40,939 bases of DNA from Ancylobacter novellus (GCA_003241485.1 QFQD01000032.1:1-40939); one strand, 5' to 3'. Numbered from the stretch's first letter, positions 1-9,168 are shown. Notes: generated by a model not told the origin, from the letters alone. A program made the numbers and translations.

Positions 1-1
1 G

Positions 2-3000
2 GTCGAGGACGGCGGCACGCTGCTCGCCGCGCCGACCTCGTCGGCCGGGGTGCACGGGCTGTCGATGAATTCGCTCGTCCTGTCCGAATACGCCAATGTC
101 GACGTTGTGCTGGGTGCGAACACCGGCAATTCGGTTTTCTCGGTCGGCGGGCTGTATCTGGACGGCGTGCTGAACGTGACCAATGGCGGGGCGATGGCGC
201 TCGGCGTCTACAGTCTCTTCGACTATACGGCGATGGCTGGGAATAATGGTCTCGAGCTCGGCTCGACCCCGACCGACTTCGCCTACGCCATCCAGGTGAC
301 CTCGAACCAGGTGAACCTCGAAGTTCTCAATGGCAGCCTGCTGTACTGGAACGGCACGCAGACCTCGCCGGACGGTACGGCCCATGGCGGCGCGGGAACC
401 TGGACGGCAAGCACCGCGCAGGCCAACTGGCTGACCAGCCCGCTGAACCAGTCGCGCACGTGGAACGACGGCTTCGCGGTGTTCGCGGGAACGTCCGGCA
501 CGGTGACGGTGGACGACAGCGCCGGGGCAGTAGCGACAGCCGGCATGCAGTTCGCGGTGGACGGCTATGTGGTGGAGGGCGACCCGATCACGCTCGCCGC
601 GCCGAGCGGCCAGACGCAGATCCGCGTGGGCAACGGCCGTGGAGAGTCGGCGGGCTTCACCGCGACCATCGCTTCGGAGCTGAAGGGCAGCACCGGGATG
701 GAGAAGACCGACCTCGGCACGCTGATCCTGACCGGGAACAACAGCTATACCGGCGGCACCACGGTGACGCAGGGCACGCTGCAGATCGGCAATGGCGGAA
801 GCACGGGCGCGATCCTCGGCGACGTTTCGGTGGCGGGCGGGGCGACGCTGGCGTTCAATCGCAATGACGCGGTCACCTTTGCCGGCAACGTGACGGGCGG
901 AGGCCGGCTCGTGAAGTCGGGAGCGTCGTCCATGACGCTGACCGGAACGAACACCTATACCGGCGGAACGACCATCGAGGCGGGTAGCCTCACCATCGGC
1001 AATGGCGGCACGGACGGATCTATCCTCGGAAACGTGGTGAACAACGGTTCGTTGGCGTTCAGCCGGCTCGACGACACCACCTTCGCCGGCGCCATCTCCG
1101 GATCCGGCCAGTTGGTCAAGATGGGCGCCGGCGCGCTGACCCTGTCCGGCACCAACAGCTTCACCGGCCTGACCGATGTGCAGCGGGGCCGGCTCGTGCT
1201 CTCCGGCGGTTCATCGCTGTCGGATACGGCGCAGCTCATCATCGCTGCGTCGGCGAGGGTGGAACTTGCTGACGCGGATGAAGTCGTCGGCTCGCTGGGC
1301 GGTTCGGGTGCGCTCAATCTCGGCAGCTTCTGCCTGACGGCGGGCGGCGATGGCAGCTCGCGGACCTTCTCGGGCTCCATCTCCGGGAGCGGTTGCCTGA
1401 AGAAGACCGGCGAGGGCACGCTTGCCCTCTCCGGCAGCAGCAACTTCAGCGGTGGGACGACCGTTTCGGCGGGAGCGGTACAGGTCTCGGCAGCGGCCAA
1501 TCTCGGTACCGGCGGGCTGGCGCTGGAAGGGGCGGGCACGCTGCGGGTGAGCGGTACCTTCACCGATGGCCGGGCGATCTCACTGACGCCGGTGGGCGGC
1601 ATTGGCGGCGGCACCGTCGAGATCGACGCCTCCCAAACCCTCACCTTGTCAGGCACGATCTCCGGGACTGGCGCCCTCACCAAGACGGGGACGGGCCAGC
1701 TCATCCTCGCCGGCACCAACACCTATAGTGGCGCGACGACGATCAATGCCGGCATCCTCCAGGCGAGCGGTGGACAGGCGCTGTCCGACACCGGCGCGGT
1801 GAGCGTCGCGGCGGGCGCGCAGTTGATCCTCACGGGCAACGAAACGGTGGGTTCGCTCGCCGGCGCGGGCCAGGTCACCCTCACCAACGCCGTTCTGCAG
1901 CTGGGCGGCGACGACACCGATACGGTGTTCTCGGGCGCGCTCGATGGTTCCGGCAGCCTCGCCAAGGTAGGCACGGGCACGCTTTTCCTGTCCGGTGCGA
2001 ACAGCTTCACCGGCGGGACGACCGTCGCAGCGGGTACGGTGCAGGTTGCGGCCGCAGCTGCGCTGGGCTCCGGCGAGCTTGCCCTGATCGGAGGCGGCAC
2101 GCTGCGCGCCAGCGGCAGCTTCTCCGACGGGCGTACCGTCACGCTGGCCGCGGTGGGCGGCGTCGGCGGCACCGTCGAGGTCGATGCCGACACCGAGCTG
2201 ACATTGACCGGTGTGGTCGCCGGTTCGGGAAGCCTGACCAAGTCCGGCGCCGGCAGCCTCACACTCAGCGGCACCAACACCTATGACGGTGCGACGATGG
2301 TCAATGCCGGCCGTCTGGTGACGAGCGGCGGCCACGCCCTTTCCGACACTGGCACGGTGAGCGTCGCCTCCGCGGCGCAGTTCGTCGTGCAGGGGGGCGA
2401 AACCATTGGCTCGCTGGCGGGCGAAGGGCGGACGACGCTGGCGTCGGGCATTCTGCTCCTCGGCGCGCCCGGCGACAGCACCACCTATGCCGGCACGATC
2501 GACGGCGCGGGCGCCTTGACCAAGACCGGCTCCGGCACCTTCACCCTGACGGGTACCAACAGCTACACCGGCGACACCACCGTCAAGGACGGTACGCTGA
2601 CGGTCGACGGCAGCCTTGCCAGCGACGTCTATGTGCGGAATGGCGCCACGCTCTCGGGCGGCGGCAGCATCGCCCGCACGGTGCATGTGCTGGACGGCGG
2701 CACGCTGATCGGCGAGCAGTCGAGCGGGCTGAGCATGGGCGGGCTGGATATGGCCGCCGGCTCGACGCTCGGCGTCACGCTCGGCGCGCCCGGCACCGGC
2801 GTGTTCGAGATCGCCGGCGACGTCACGCTTGCCGGCACGCTCAACGTAAATGCCGCGCCGGACTTCGGCATCGGCATCTACCGCATCATGAGCTATGGCG
2901 GCAGCCTCACCGACAACGGCATTTCCATGGGCGTGGTGCCCAACGGACTGGCCGGGGGCGTCCAGACCTCCATTGCGGGCTCGGTGAACCTCTTCATCGA

Positions 3001-5236
3001 GAATGCCGACATCCCGATCCTGTTCTGGAATGGCGCCAGCACCAGCGCGACCCAGGCCACGCTCGGCGGCCCGGGCATCTGGCGGGCCGACACGACCACA
3101 AACTGGATAAACGCCAGCGGCACCATTCCGAGGGCCTGGAACAGCGGCTTCGCCGTGTTCCAGGGCAAGCCCGGCACCGTCACCGTCGACGGCACCGCAG
3201 GCGCGGTCACCACGACCGGCATGCAGTTCGCCACCAGTGGTTACGTCGTCACCGGTGCGCCGATCACGCTCGCCAGCGCGAACACGACCATCCGCGTCGG
3301 CGACGGCACGCAGGCTGGGGGCGCCATGCAGGCGACCATCTCCAGCGAGCTTACCGGCGCCTCGCAGCTGGAAAAGACCGATTACGGCACGCTGATCCTG
3401 ACTGCGGACAACAGCTATACCGGTGGCACCCTCGTGACCGCCGGCACGCTCCAGCTGGGCAACGGCGGAACCACCGGCAGCGTGCTCGGCGACATCTCGG
3501 TCGTGGCCGGCGCCACGCTCGTCTTCAACCGTTCGGACACCTACAACTTCCCCGGCACGGTGAGCGGCGACGGTGCGGTGCAGATCGTCGGCGGGCTGGT
3601 GAACTTCACCGGGGCGTCCGGTTACACCGGCTCGCTGTCGATCACCCAGGCGGACTTCATCCTCCAGCCCGGCTCGACCTCGGTATCCAGCTTCGTCATC
3701 GGCGAGGGTGGCACGATCGGCGGCTCGGGTACCATTGGCGGCCTCGTCGTGCAGAATGGTGGCGTAGCGGCGCCGGGCTATTCGCCCGGCACCCTCACGG
3801 TGAACGGCAATCTGACGTTCAATGCCGGCTCGACCTACACGGTCGACGTGACCCCCTCCGGGCAGCATGACCTCATCATCGCGACCGGGACCGCCACGCT
3901 GAACGGCGGCACGGTGCAGGTGGTGGGCACCGAGGGCACCTATGTCCCGGGATCGACCTACGCGATCCTGACCGCGCAGGGCGGCGTCAGCGGACAGTTC
4001 GAGGCGGTGACGGCCAATTACGCCTTCCTCGCCCCGACGCTGACCTATGGCGCCAACGATGTCTTCCTCACGCTGATGCGTAACGCTGCGCTCTTCGGCG
4101 ACGCCGCGATCACGCCGAACCAGAAGGCGGCGGCGGGGGCGATCGAGGCGCTGGGGTACGGCAACCCGATCTATGACGCGGTGATCCAGCTGACGCAGTC
4201 CGGCGCGCAGGCGTCGTTCGACGCCCTGTCCGGCGAGGCCTATGCCTCGACCGCGACCCTTCTGCAGCAGGACGCGATCTATCTGCGCGAGGCGGTCGGC
4301 GCGCGGGTGCGCCAGAGCTTCACCGACACGCCGGTCGCCGCGAGCGGCGGCCCGGCGGCGGTGGAGCTGTTGCCCGGCTCGGCGGCGACTGTGTGGCTGC
4401 AGGGCTACGGCGCCAAGGGCGATTTCGGCGGCAACGGCAACGCCGCGGGCATTGATCGCTCGATCGGCGGCTTCTTCGCCGGCGCGGACGCCGCGCTGGG
4501 TGAGCACTGGCATGTCGGCATAGTCGGCGGCTACGGCAGTTCGCGTTTCGACATCGACCCGCGCAACTCCTCCGGCAACGTCGACAGCTATGACCTCGGC
4601 GCCTATGGCGGCGCGCGTTTCGGTGCGCTCGGCCTGATGGCGGGCCTGTCCTATACGTGGAACGATGTGTCGGTCGACCGTACGGTCGCTTTCCCCGGCT
4701 ATTGGGGCAGCGCCTCGGCCAGCTATGACGCGGGCACCACACAGCTCTTCGGCGAGGTGAGCTGGAAGGTCGATCTGCAGGACACGTTCGATCCGAAGAC
4801 CTATGGCAAGATGTCGATCGAACCCTTTGCGGGTCTCGCTTATGTGAACCTGTCTTCGGACGGCTTCACCGAAAGCGGCTCGACCGCGGCGCTCACCGGC
4901 GGAGCCTCGAGCCAGGATACCGTCTATTCGACGCTCGGTGTCCGGGCATCGTCGGAGATCACGCTTGCCAATGGGGCGACGCTGGTTCCCCATCTGAGCC
5001 TTGGCTGGCAGCACGCCTATGGCGATCTGGATCCCAGCGTCGTCCTGTCCTTTACGGGCAGCACCTCACCCTTCGCTGTGTCGGGTGCGCCGATCGCGCG
5101 GGACAGTGCGCTTGTGGGTCTTGGCTTCGAGTACGGCTTCAGCGACCGGGTATCCGCCAGCGTGAGCTATACCGGCCAGTTCGGCGAGGACGTCACGGAC
5201 AATTCCATCAAGGGTGGCCTCAACATCCGCTTCTGA
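2..5236 (+). CDS. Autotransporter with PATR beta-helix repeats and C-terminal beta-barrel (5' partial)
   Basis: This is a type Va secreted or surface protein: the passenger would be exported through its own outer-membrane barrel. The frame is open from base 2, so the true start and signal peptide lie upstream; a GTG at 50 is only the first possible in-window start. The passenger is built of Gly/Thr/Ser-rich autotransporter-associated strand repeats of the type LxGTNTYxGGTTVxxGTL, repeated about a dozen times. A helical linker (around residues 1350-1425 counted from the GTG) leads to the barrel, which starts near VWLQGYG (nt 4390) and ends in a terminal Phe (GGLNIRF), as expected for BAM-dependent insertion. 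Longer units of about 560 bp recur within the passenger. The function of the passenger (adhesion, aggregation or other) cannot be read from sequence. Confidence 0.93.
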   Translation, partial: VEDGGTLLAAPTSSAGVHGLSMNSLVLSEYANVDVVLGANTGNSVFSVGGLYLDGVLNVTNGGAMALGVYSLFDYTAMAGNNGLELGSTPTDFAYAIQVTSNQVNLEVLNGSLLYWNGTQTSPDGTAHGGAGTWTASTAQANWLTSPLNQSRTWNDGFAVFAGTSGTVTVDDSAGAVATAGMQFAVDGYVVEGDPITLAAPSGQTQIRVGNGRGESAGFTATIASELKGSTGMEKTDLGTLILTGNNSYTGGTTVTQGTLQIGNGGSTGAILGDVSVAGGATLAFNRNDAVTFAGNVTGGGRLVKSGASSMTLTGTNTYTGGTTIEAGSLTIGNGGTDGSILGNVVNNGSLAFSRLDDTTFAGAISGSGQLVKMGAGALTLSGTNSFTGLTDVQRGRLVLSGGSSLSDTAQLIIAASARVELADADEVVGSLGGSGALNLGSFCLTAGGDGSSRTFSGSISGSGCLKKTGEGTLALSGSSNFSGGTTVSAGAVQVSAAANLGTGGLALEGAGTLRVSGTFTDGRAISLTPVGGIGGGTVEIDASQTLTLSGTISGTGALTKTGTGQLILAGTNTYSGATTINAGILQASGGQALSDTGAVSVAAGAQLILTGNETVGSLAGAGQVTLTNAVLQLGGDDTDTVFSGALDGSGSLAKVGTGTLFLSGANSFTGGTTVAAGTVQVAAAAALGSGELALIGGGTLRASGSFSDGRTVTLAAVGGVGGTVEVDADTELTLTGVVAGSGSLTKSGAGSLTLSGTNTYDGATMVNAGRLVTSGGHALSDTGTVSVASAAQFVVQGGETIGSLAGEGRTTLASGILLLGAPGDSTTYAGTIDGAGALTKTGSGTFTLTGTNSYTGDTTVKDGTLTVDGSLASDVYVRNGATLSGGGSIARTVHVLDGGTLIGEQSSGLSMGGLDMAAGSTLGVTLGAPGTGVFEIAGDVTLAGTLNVNAAPDFGIGIYRIMSYGGSLTDNGISMGVVPNGLAGGVQTSIAGSVNLFIENADIPILFWNGASTSATQATLGGPGIWRADTTTNWINASGTIPRAWNSGFAVFQGKPGTVTVDGTAGAVTTTGMQFATSGYVVTGAPITLASANTTIRVGDGTQAGGAMQATISSELTGASQLEKTDYGTLILTADNSYTGGTLVTAGTLQLGNGGTTGSVLGDISVVAGATLVFNRSDTYNFPGTVSGDGAVQIVGGLVNFTGASGYTGSLSITQADFILQPGSTSVSSFVIGEGGTIGGSGTIGGLVVQNGGVAAPGYSPGTLTVNGNLTFNAGSTYTVDVTPSGQHDLIIATGTATLNGGTVQVVGTEGTYVPGSTYAILTAQGGVSGQFEAVTANYAFLAPTLTYGANDVFLTLMRNAALFGDAAITPNQKAAAGAIEALGYGNPIYDAVIQLTQSGAQASFDALSGEAYASTATLLQQDAIYLREAVGARVRQSFTDTPVAASGGPAAVELLPGSAATVWLQGYGAKGDFGGNGNAAGIDRSIGGFFAGADAALGEHWHVGIVGGYGSSRFDIDPRNSSGNVDSYDLGAYGGARFGALGLMAGLSYTWNDVSVDRTVAFPGYWGSASASYDAGTTQLFGEVSWKVDLQDTFDPKTYGKMSIEPFAGLAYVNLSSDGFTESGSTAALTGGASSQDTVYSTLGVRASSEITLANGATLVPHLSLGWQHAYGDLDPSVVLSFTGSTSPFAVSGAPIARDSALVGLGFEYGFSDRVSASVSYTGQFGEDVTDNSIKGGLNIRF
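1151..2560 (+). repeat. Tandem ~560-bp passenger modules inside the autotransporter
   Basis: Equivalent points (accaac of the GTNxxxG motif) recur at 1151, 1715 and 2273, giving periods of 564 and 558 bp. A shorter unit follows at 2555. Each long module carries the order GTNSF/TY-x-G-T, SGGxxLSDT, xGSLxGxG, GSGxLxKxGxG, then GTxxVSAGxVQVxAAAxLG. The DNA copies have diverged but the protein order is kept, which indicates old duplication under structural constraint. Confidence 0.8.
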
Positions 5237-5308
5237 ACGGCATGTGCCATCTGGCGCGGGGGCTGCTAAGGTCCCCCCGCCACCCTAATCTGCGAAAACG
5301 AGATAAAC

Positions 5309-6118
5309 GTGAACACGAACGCTTCCAACGACGCCGCACTGCCGCTGTTCTATCGCAGCCCGCTCTTGCTCCGTTCGACCGATCATCCCCGTGCCGGCCT
5401 GCGCCGTTCGGCGGATTTCGGCTTCGCGGCGGCGGAGGTCGCGATTCCCCTCGTTGCCGGCGAGTTCGTCCAGGCTGGCCGGCACTATCCCATCGTGTTC
5501 GCAAACGATGCGGGCGCCATGCCGCTCGCCGTGACCGGCGTCACGCAGGGCCGCAACCTGTTCGTCTCCGCCGAAGGGCGCTGGCAGGACGGCACCTATT
5601 TGCCGGCCTATGTGCGCCGCTATCCCTTCATCGGCATCACGGCCGAGACGAACGGCCGGCTCATGCTGGGTGTCGATTCAGGAAGCGAGCGCTTCCTCGC
5701 GGATATCGAGGGCCAGGAGGCGGACCCCTTCTTCGAAAGCGACGGCAAGGGCGCGCCGCTCAGCCTGTCGGCCCTGTCGATCTGCGAAGCCTATGCGGCC
5801 GATCACCTGCGCACGCGGGCTTTCGTCGAGGCTCTGGTGGCGCAGGGGCTCCTCGTCGAGAAGTCGGTGCAGATTCAATACAATAAGGTCGCTTCCGGCG
5901 GCGTGAGCGATGCCGCTTCTGCCATGCCGCAGCAGGCGCAGGTTGGCGGGTTCCGTCTGGTCGATGAAGCCGCCTTCCGCAAGCTGCCCGCTGCCGTGCT
6001 CACCGAGTTCCACGCGCAGGGATGGCTGGATCTGATCGTGCTTCACCTCGCCTCGCAGGCAAGCTGGCAGAACCTCGTCAATGCCTCCGCTCCGGCCAAG
6101 GTGAACGCCGCCGCGTAG
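5309..6118 (+). CDS. SapC family protein
   Basis: The 269-residue product matches the SapC family, named for a protein linked to S-layer secretion in Campylobacter; its biochemical role in alphaproteobacteria is unknown. Typical features are the early FYRSPxLL stretch, HYPIVFA in the first third, the YLPAYVRRYPF segment near residue 95 and a C-terminal QAQVGGFRLVDEAAFRKL-type block. No signal peptide or membrane segment is visible, so the product is probably cytoplasmic. The start is a GTG at 5309, chosen because the family N-terminus begins there; a frame-shifted ORF beginning at 5242 is a shadow. It lies 72 bp downstream of the autotransporter on the same strand. The pairing might mean a link to surface-protein export, but that is only inference from position. 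Confidence 0.85.
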   Translation: MNTNASNDAALPLFYRSPLLLRSTDHPRAGLRRSADFGFAAAEVAIPLVAGEFVQAGRHYPIVFANDAGAMPLAVTGVTQGRNLFVSAEGRWQDGTYLPAYVRRYPFIGITAETNGRLMLGVDSGSERFLADIEGQEADPFFESDGKGAPLSLSALSICEAYAADHLRTRAFVEALVAQGLLVEKSVQIQYNKVASGGVSDAASAMPQQAQVGGFRLVDEAAFRKLPAAVLTEFHAQGWLDLIVLHLASQASWQNLVNASAPAKVNAAA

Positions 6119-6153
6119 CGGCCGACGCTCGCGCCAGTGCGTCCGATCTCTCC

Positions 6154-6190
6154 GAGGCTGCGGCAAGGACAAGGCCCTTGCCGCAGCCTC
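6154..6190. terminator. Strong 15-bp stem-loop between convergent genes
   Basis: A perfect 15-bp stem (gaggctgcggcaagg, 6154-6168, and its complement at 6176-6190) encloses a 7-nt loop. It sits just after the SapC-family gene and faces the convergent sugar-transferase fragment. There is no clear T-run on either side, so it may act as a bidirectional terminator or an RNA-stabilising hairpin. Confidence 0.5.
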
Positions 6191-6219
6191 CTTGGTACGT
6201 GCGCGGCCTGGCGCGGCCG

Positions 6220-6540
6220 TCAATAGGCTCCCCGACCGCCGAGGACGGCCCGTGCGGTGAGGAGGAGCAGGCACAGATCAAGCAGGACACTGCGCGAGCC
6301 GACATAGGCGCGGTCCATCCGCACCATGCGGTCGAAGTCGATTTCGGCACGGCCGGAGACCTGCCAGATGCCGGTGATGCCGGGCTTGCGCCGGAGCCGC
6401 TCCATCGCGGAGGCGGGGTAGCTCATCACTTCCTTTGGCAGGGCAGGGCGCGGCCCGACGATCGCCATCTCACCCTTCCAGACGTTGAACAGCTGCGGAA
6501 GCTCGTCGAGCGAGAAACGCCGCAACCAACGCCCCACCGG
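6220..6540 (-). pseudogene. Truncated bacterial sugar transferase (WcaJ/ExoY type), C-terminal part only
   Basis: About 106 residues match the C-terminal half of polyprenyl-phosphate sugar-1-phosphate transferases, which start exopolysaccharide repeat-unit assembly at the inner membrane. Visible hallmarks are SLDELPQLFNV, GEMAIVGPRPALP, KPGITGIWQVSGR and a tail with DRAYV. The N-terminal membrane segments and the first catalytic residues are missing. Going upstream on the minus strand, the family match stops at PVGRWLRR near 6540, and a stop codon follows at about 6560. The EAL-domain fragment begins at the same point on the other strand. A short protein could start at the GTG at 6537, but it would lack the catalytic N-terminus, so this is called a pseudogene. 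Confidence 0.85.
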
Positions 6541-7025
6541 AGGTCGTTCTCGAAATCACTGAACATGCCTTCGTCGACGACTATACCGATCTGCTCTCGT
6601 CACTGAGCCAGCTTCGGTCGCGTGGCTTCCAGCTGGCGGTTGACGATGCCGGTGCGGGTTATTCCTGCCTCCAGCATATCCTTCAGCTGCGGCCGGACCT
6701 GATCAAGCTGGATATGTGCCTGACCAGGGATATCGACAGAGACCCGGCCAGGAAGGCACTCGCCTCCGCGCTCGTGAGGTTTGCGCGCGACACCGGCTGC
6801 CGGATTATTGCTGAAGGCGTTGAAACCGAGGCCGAACTGCGCACCCTGCATTCAATTGGTGTTGCAAAAGCCCAGGGCTATCTGCTGGGCCGGCCGATGC
6901 CCTTCAGCGCGGCGATGCAGATCGTTGAAGGCGCCGATCCGTCTGCGGAGGCGGAGGAGCCTTGCTCTCCACCGGCATCCATGGACCTTGCGGATCAGAT
7001 GTCGGCGGGCAGCGCGGGGCGCTGA
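6534..7025 (+). pseudogene. Truncated EAL-domain (c-di-GMP phosphodiesterase) gene, C-terminal half
   Basis: The frame read from about 6534 gives PPEVVLEITEHAF, then DDAGAGYS (normally DDFGTGYS), LIKLD, IIAEGVET and QGYLLGRPMP. This order is typical of the second half of an EAL domain, which hydrolyses cyclic di-GMP. The EAL motif with its catalytic Glu and any upstream sensor or GGDEF region are absent, so the fragment should be inactive. An ATG at 6714 could still start a 103-residue product, but the homology clearly extends upstream of it. The fragment abuts the opposed sugar-transferase fragment. Two substitutions in the DDFGTGYS motif (F to A, T to A) are compatible with decay. Confidence 0.85.
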
Positions 7026-7075
7026 ATCGGACCGGCCGGGGCTGAATCCAGTTTTGTGAAGGTCGTGCGCTTGGG

Positions 7076-7100
7076 GCGCGCTTCTCCGCGCTTTTCTTTT
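7076..7100 (+). terminator. Possible weak intrinsic terminator after the EAL fragment
   Basis: A 5-bp GC stem (gcgcg, 7076-7080, and cgcgc, 7087-7091) with a 6-nt loop is followed by ttttctttt. It lies 50 bp after the EAL-fragment stop. The rest of the gap from 7026 to 7232 shows no ORF or RNA that I recognise. Confidence 0.45.
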
Positions 7101-7232
7101 GTGCTCTATGCCGTCCGTGACCCCTATCAATCTGTCAATGCGCGTGCCGTCGCCACCTTATTGTTTCGGTTCCTTGCCTTTGGGCAGTTCGAATCCCTCT
7201 AGCTCTGGCGAAGCGTTCGGTCCGTCGATTCG

Positions 7233-7874
7233 CTACGAGAGCGCGTAGCGGGCACGCAGATCCTCGACCTGCTCCGTGGTGAGTGGGCAAACGGGCCGGT
7301 TGTGCAGAAGGAGGAAGAGCCGCGCCGTTTCCTCAAGCTCCTCGGTTGCGTACATCGCGTTCTCGAGACTGCTGCCGGCAACCACCGGGCCGTGATTGGC
7401 GAGCAGGATGGCGTGATGCGTGCCGGCCACAGTCTCGACGGCGTGGGCGAGGCTTTCGTCGCCCGGCGGGTGATACGGTAACAGCGGCAGGCGGCCCACC
7501 CGCATGACGTAATAGGCGGTCAGCGGCGGCAGGCAGTTGGCCGGGTCCAGTCCGCAGAGGCAGGACACCGCCACCGAATGCGTGGAATGCAGATGCACCA
7601 CTGCGCGGGTTTTCGCACGCGCGGCGTACATGACACGGTGGAGGAAGGCTTCTTTGGTCGGCGGATCGCCGCCGACATGGCGTCCCGCCGCATCGAGCCG
7701 GGAAAGTCGCGCCGGGTCGAGTTCGCCGAGCGACGCGTTGGTCGGCGTCATCAGCCAGCCGCCATCGTCGAGGCGGCAGGAAATATTGCCGGTCGATCCG
7801 AAGGTAAGGCCGCGCCGAAACATCGACGCACCGCATTGGCAGATGCGTTCACGCAGGTGGTTTTCCGAGTTCAC
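7233..7874 (-). CDS. otnC: Class II aldolase/adducin family, probable 3-oxo-tetronate 4-phosphate decarboxylase (OtnC)
   Basis: The 213-residue product belongs to the zinc-dependent class II aldolase family. STGNIS (27-32) fits the phosphate-binding loop, E75 the catalytic acid, and H94, H96 and H161 the metal ligands. OtnC enzymes decarboxylate 3-oxo-tetronate 4-phosphate to dihydroxyacetone phosphate and CO2. The function is chosen over a generic fuculose-phosphate aldolase because the adjacent gene is the matching kinase otnK, 13 bp upstream. The start is a GTG at 7874 with a gagagg ribosome site; a nearby ATG is out of frame and meets a stop at once. It is the last gene of a minus-strand catabolic cluster that begins near 15.75 kb. 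Confidence 0.82.
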   Translation of the reverse strand: MNSENHLRERICQCGASMFRRGLTFGSTGNISCRLDDGGWLMTPTNASLGELDPARLSRLDAAGRHVGGDPPTKEAFLHRVMYAARAKTRAVVHLHSTHSVAVSCLCGLDPANCLPPLTAYYVMRVGRLPLLPYHPPGDESLAHAVETVAGTHHAILLANHGPVVAGSSLENAMYATEELEETARLFLLLHNRPVCPLTTEQVEDLRARYALS

Positions 7875-7887
7875 GGGCGCATTCCTC

Positions 7888-9156
7888 TCACCGCAGCATG
7901 TCCCACGCCATGAGGAAGAAGTCCTCGGCGCCGAAATTACCAGACTTCAGCGCCAGGGCGACCGGCGTCCCGGAGAGGCTGACGGTCCATGGCACGCCGG
8001 GGTCGATCTCGGGGCCGATGCGCAGCGCCTTGGTGCCCAGCGCGCCGACGACCGCGCCGGCCGTCTCTCCGCCCGCGACAATGAAGCGGCTATAGCCGCG
8101 TGCCGGCAACGATGCGGCCACCTGCGCGAGCAGGCGCTCCACGATGTGCCCGGCCGCCTCGGTGCCGAGCTGCTCCTGCACGGCGCGCACCGCGTCAGGC
8201 TCGGCGCTCGAATAGACTAGCGCCGGACCCTCGGAAGGGGTTGCCGCGAGCCAGTCCAGCACGGTGTCCACAGTGACTGAACCGGCGGCGAGGGCCATCG
8301 GGTCGAGCTGCAGGGACGGGATGCCCGCGGCGATCGCGCGCGCCACTTGCCCGCGCGTCGCGCTCGAGCAGGAACCGGCAAGGATGACCGGCCGGCCGGG
8401 CGGGGCGGCGATGGTGACGGGCGGCGGCGTCAGGCTGGGAACGAGGCCGCGCTCGAGATAGGCTGCCGGCAGGCCAAGGGCGATGCCGGAGCCGCCGGTG
8501 ATCAGCGGCAGGTCGGCGATGGCTTCGCCGAGATGGCGCAGATGCTGGTCGCTGATGGCGTCGAGGATCAGGGCGCGCCGCCCGGCTGCTGTCTCGCGCG
8601 CAAAGGCGGTCGTAACGGCGTCGGCACCGGCATCGACGTCGGAATAGCCGACCAGCCCAACCGGCAGCCCTGTCTGGCGCTGGAGCACGCGGCACAGATT
8701 GGCATCTCGCATCGGGGTCAGCGGATGATCCTTCATCGGACTCTCGTCGATCGGCAGGCCGTTGACGAAGAGATAGCCGTTGTAGATCGACCGGCCCGCG
8801 CGCGGGAAGGCGGGGCAGAAGACCGTGAACGCGCCGCCGGCAAAATCCAGCAGCGCCTCCGCCACCGGCCCAATATTGCCGCGGTCGGTGGAATCGAAGG
8901 TCGAGCAATATTTGAACATCAGCCGGCGCGCACCGAGCGTGCGCAGCGCGGTAGCGGCGGCCAGTGACTGGGCCACCGCCTCGGTGGACGCGTTGGTGCG
9001 GGATTTCAGCGCCACCACCACGGCGTCGACGTCGCCGATGTCAAGGTCGTCCCCGGGCAGGCCGTTGATCTGCACCGTGCGCAGGCCCTCACGGGTGAGC
9101 ATGAGCGCCAGATCGGTCGCGCCGGTCAGGTCGTCGGCTACGCATCCAAGTAGCAT
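7888..9156 (-). CDS. otnK: 3-oxo-tetronate kinase / four-carbon acid sugar kinase (OtnK, DUF1537)
   Basis: The 422-residue length and layout match the four-carbon acid sugar kinase family. The N-terminal substrate domain opens with ADDLTGA (7-13), and the C-terminal nucleotide domain has a Gly-rich AGGETAGAVVGAL segment near residue 365. Members phosphorylate the C4 hydroxyl of 3-oxo-tetronates (OtnK) or of D-threonate or D-erythronate (DtnK, DenK). OtnK is preferred because an OtnC decarboxylase follows directly and no PdxA2-like dehydrogenase is present. The gene starts 12 bp after the upstream lactonase stop, with aagga as ribosome site. Substrate stereochemistry (L-threonate, D-erythronate or other) cannot be told from sequence. 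Confidence 0.88.
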   Translation of the reverse strand: MLLGCVADDLTGATDLALMLTREGLRTVQINGLPGDDLDIGDVDAVVVALKSRTNASTEAVAQSLAAATALRTLGARRLMFKYCSTFDSTDRGNIGPVAEALLDFAGGAFTVFCPAFPRAGRSIYNGYLFVNGLPIDESPMKDHPLTPMRDANLCRVLQRQTGLPVGLVGYSDVDAGADAVTTAFARETAAGRRALILDAISDQHLRHLGEAIADLPLITGGSGIALGLPAAYLERGLVPSLTPPPVTIAAPPGRPVILAGSCSSATRGQVARAIAAGIPSLQLDPMALAAGSVTVDTVLDWLAATPSEGPALVYSSAEPDAVRAVQEQLGTEAAGHIVERLLAQVAASLPARGYSRFIVAGGETAGAVVGALGTKALRIGPEIDPGVPWTVSLSGTPVALALKSGNFGAEDFFLMAWDMLR

Positions 9157-9168
9157 GATGGAAGATCC

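Noticed and set aside
721..2600. CRISPR-like or satellite array in the repetitive region at the left
   Set aside because: The repeats are coding, in one frame, diverged, and follow the autotransporter strand-repeat pattern; there are no uniform repeat-spacer units.
1649..5014. Minus-strand open frame of about 1120 codons across the autotransporter
   Set aside because: It is antisense to a clear autotransporter, its product is Arg/Ala/Gly-rich low-complexity sequence with no family match, and long antisense frames are expected at this GC content.
7183..7199. tRNA T-arm-like string (cagttcgaatccctc)
   Set aside because: The stem pairs poorly and no matching acceptor, D- or anticodon arm can be built around it.
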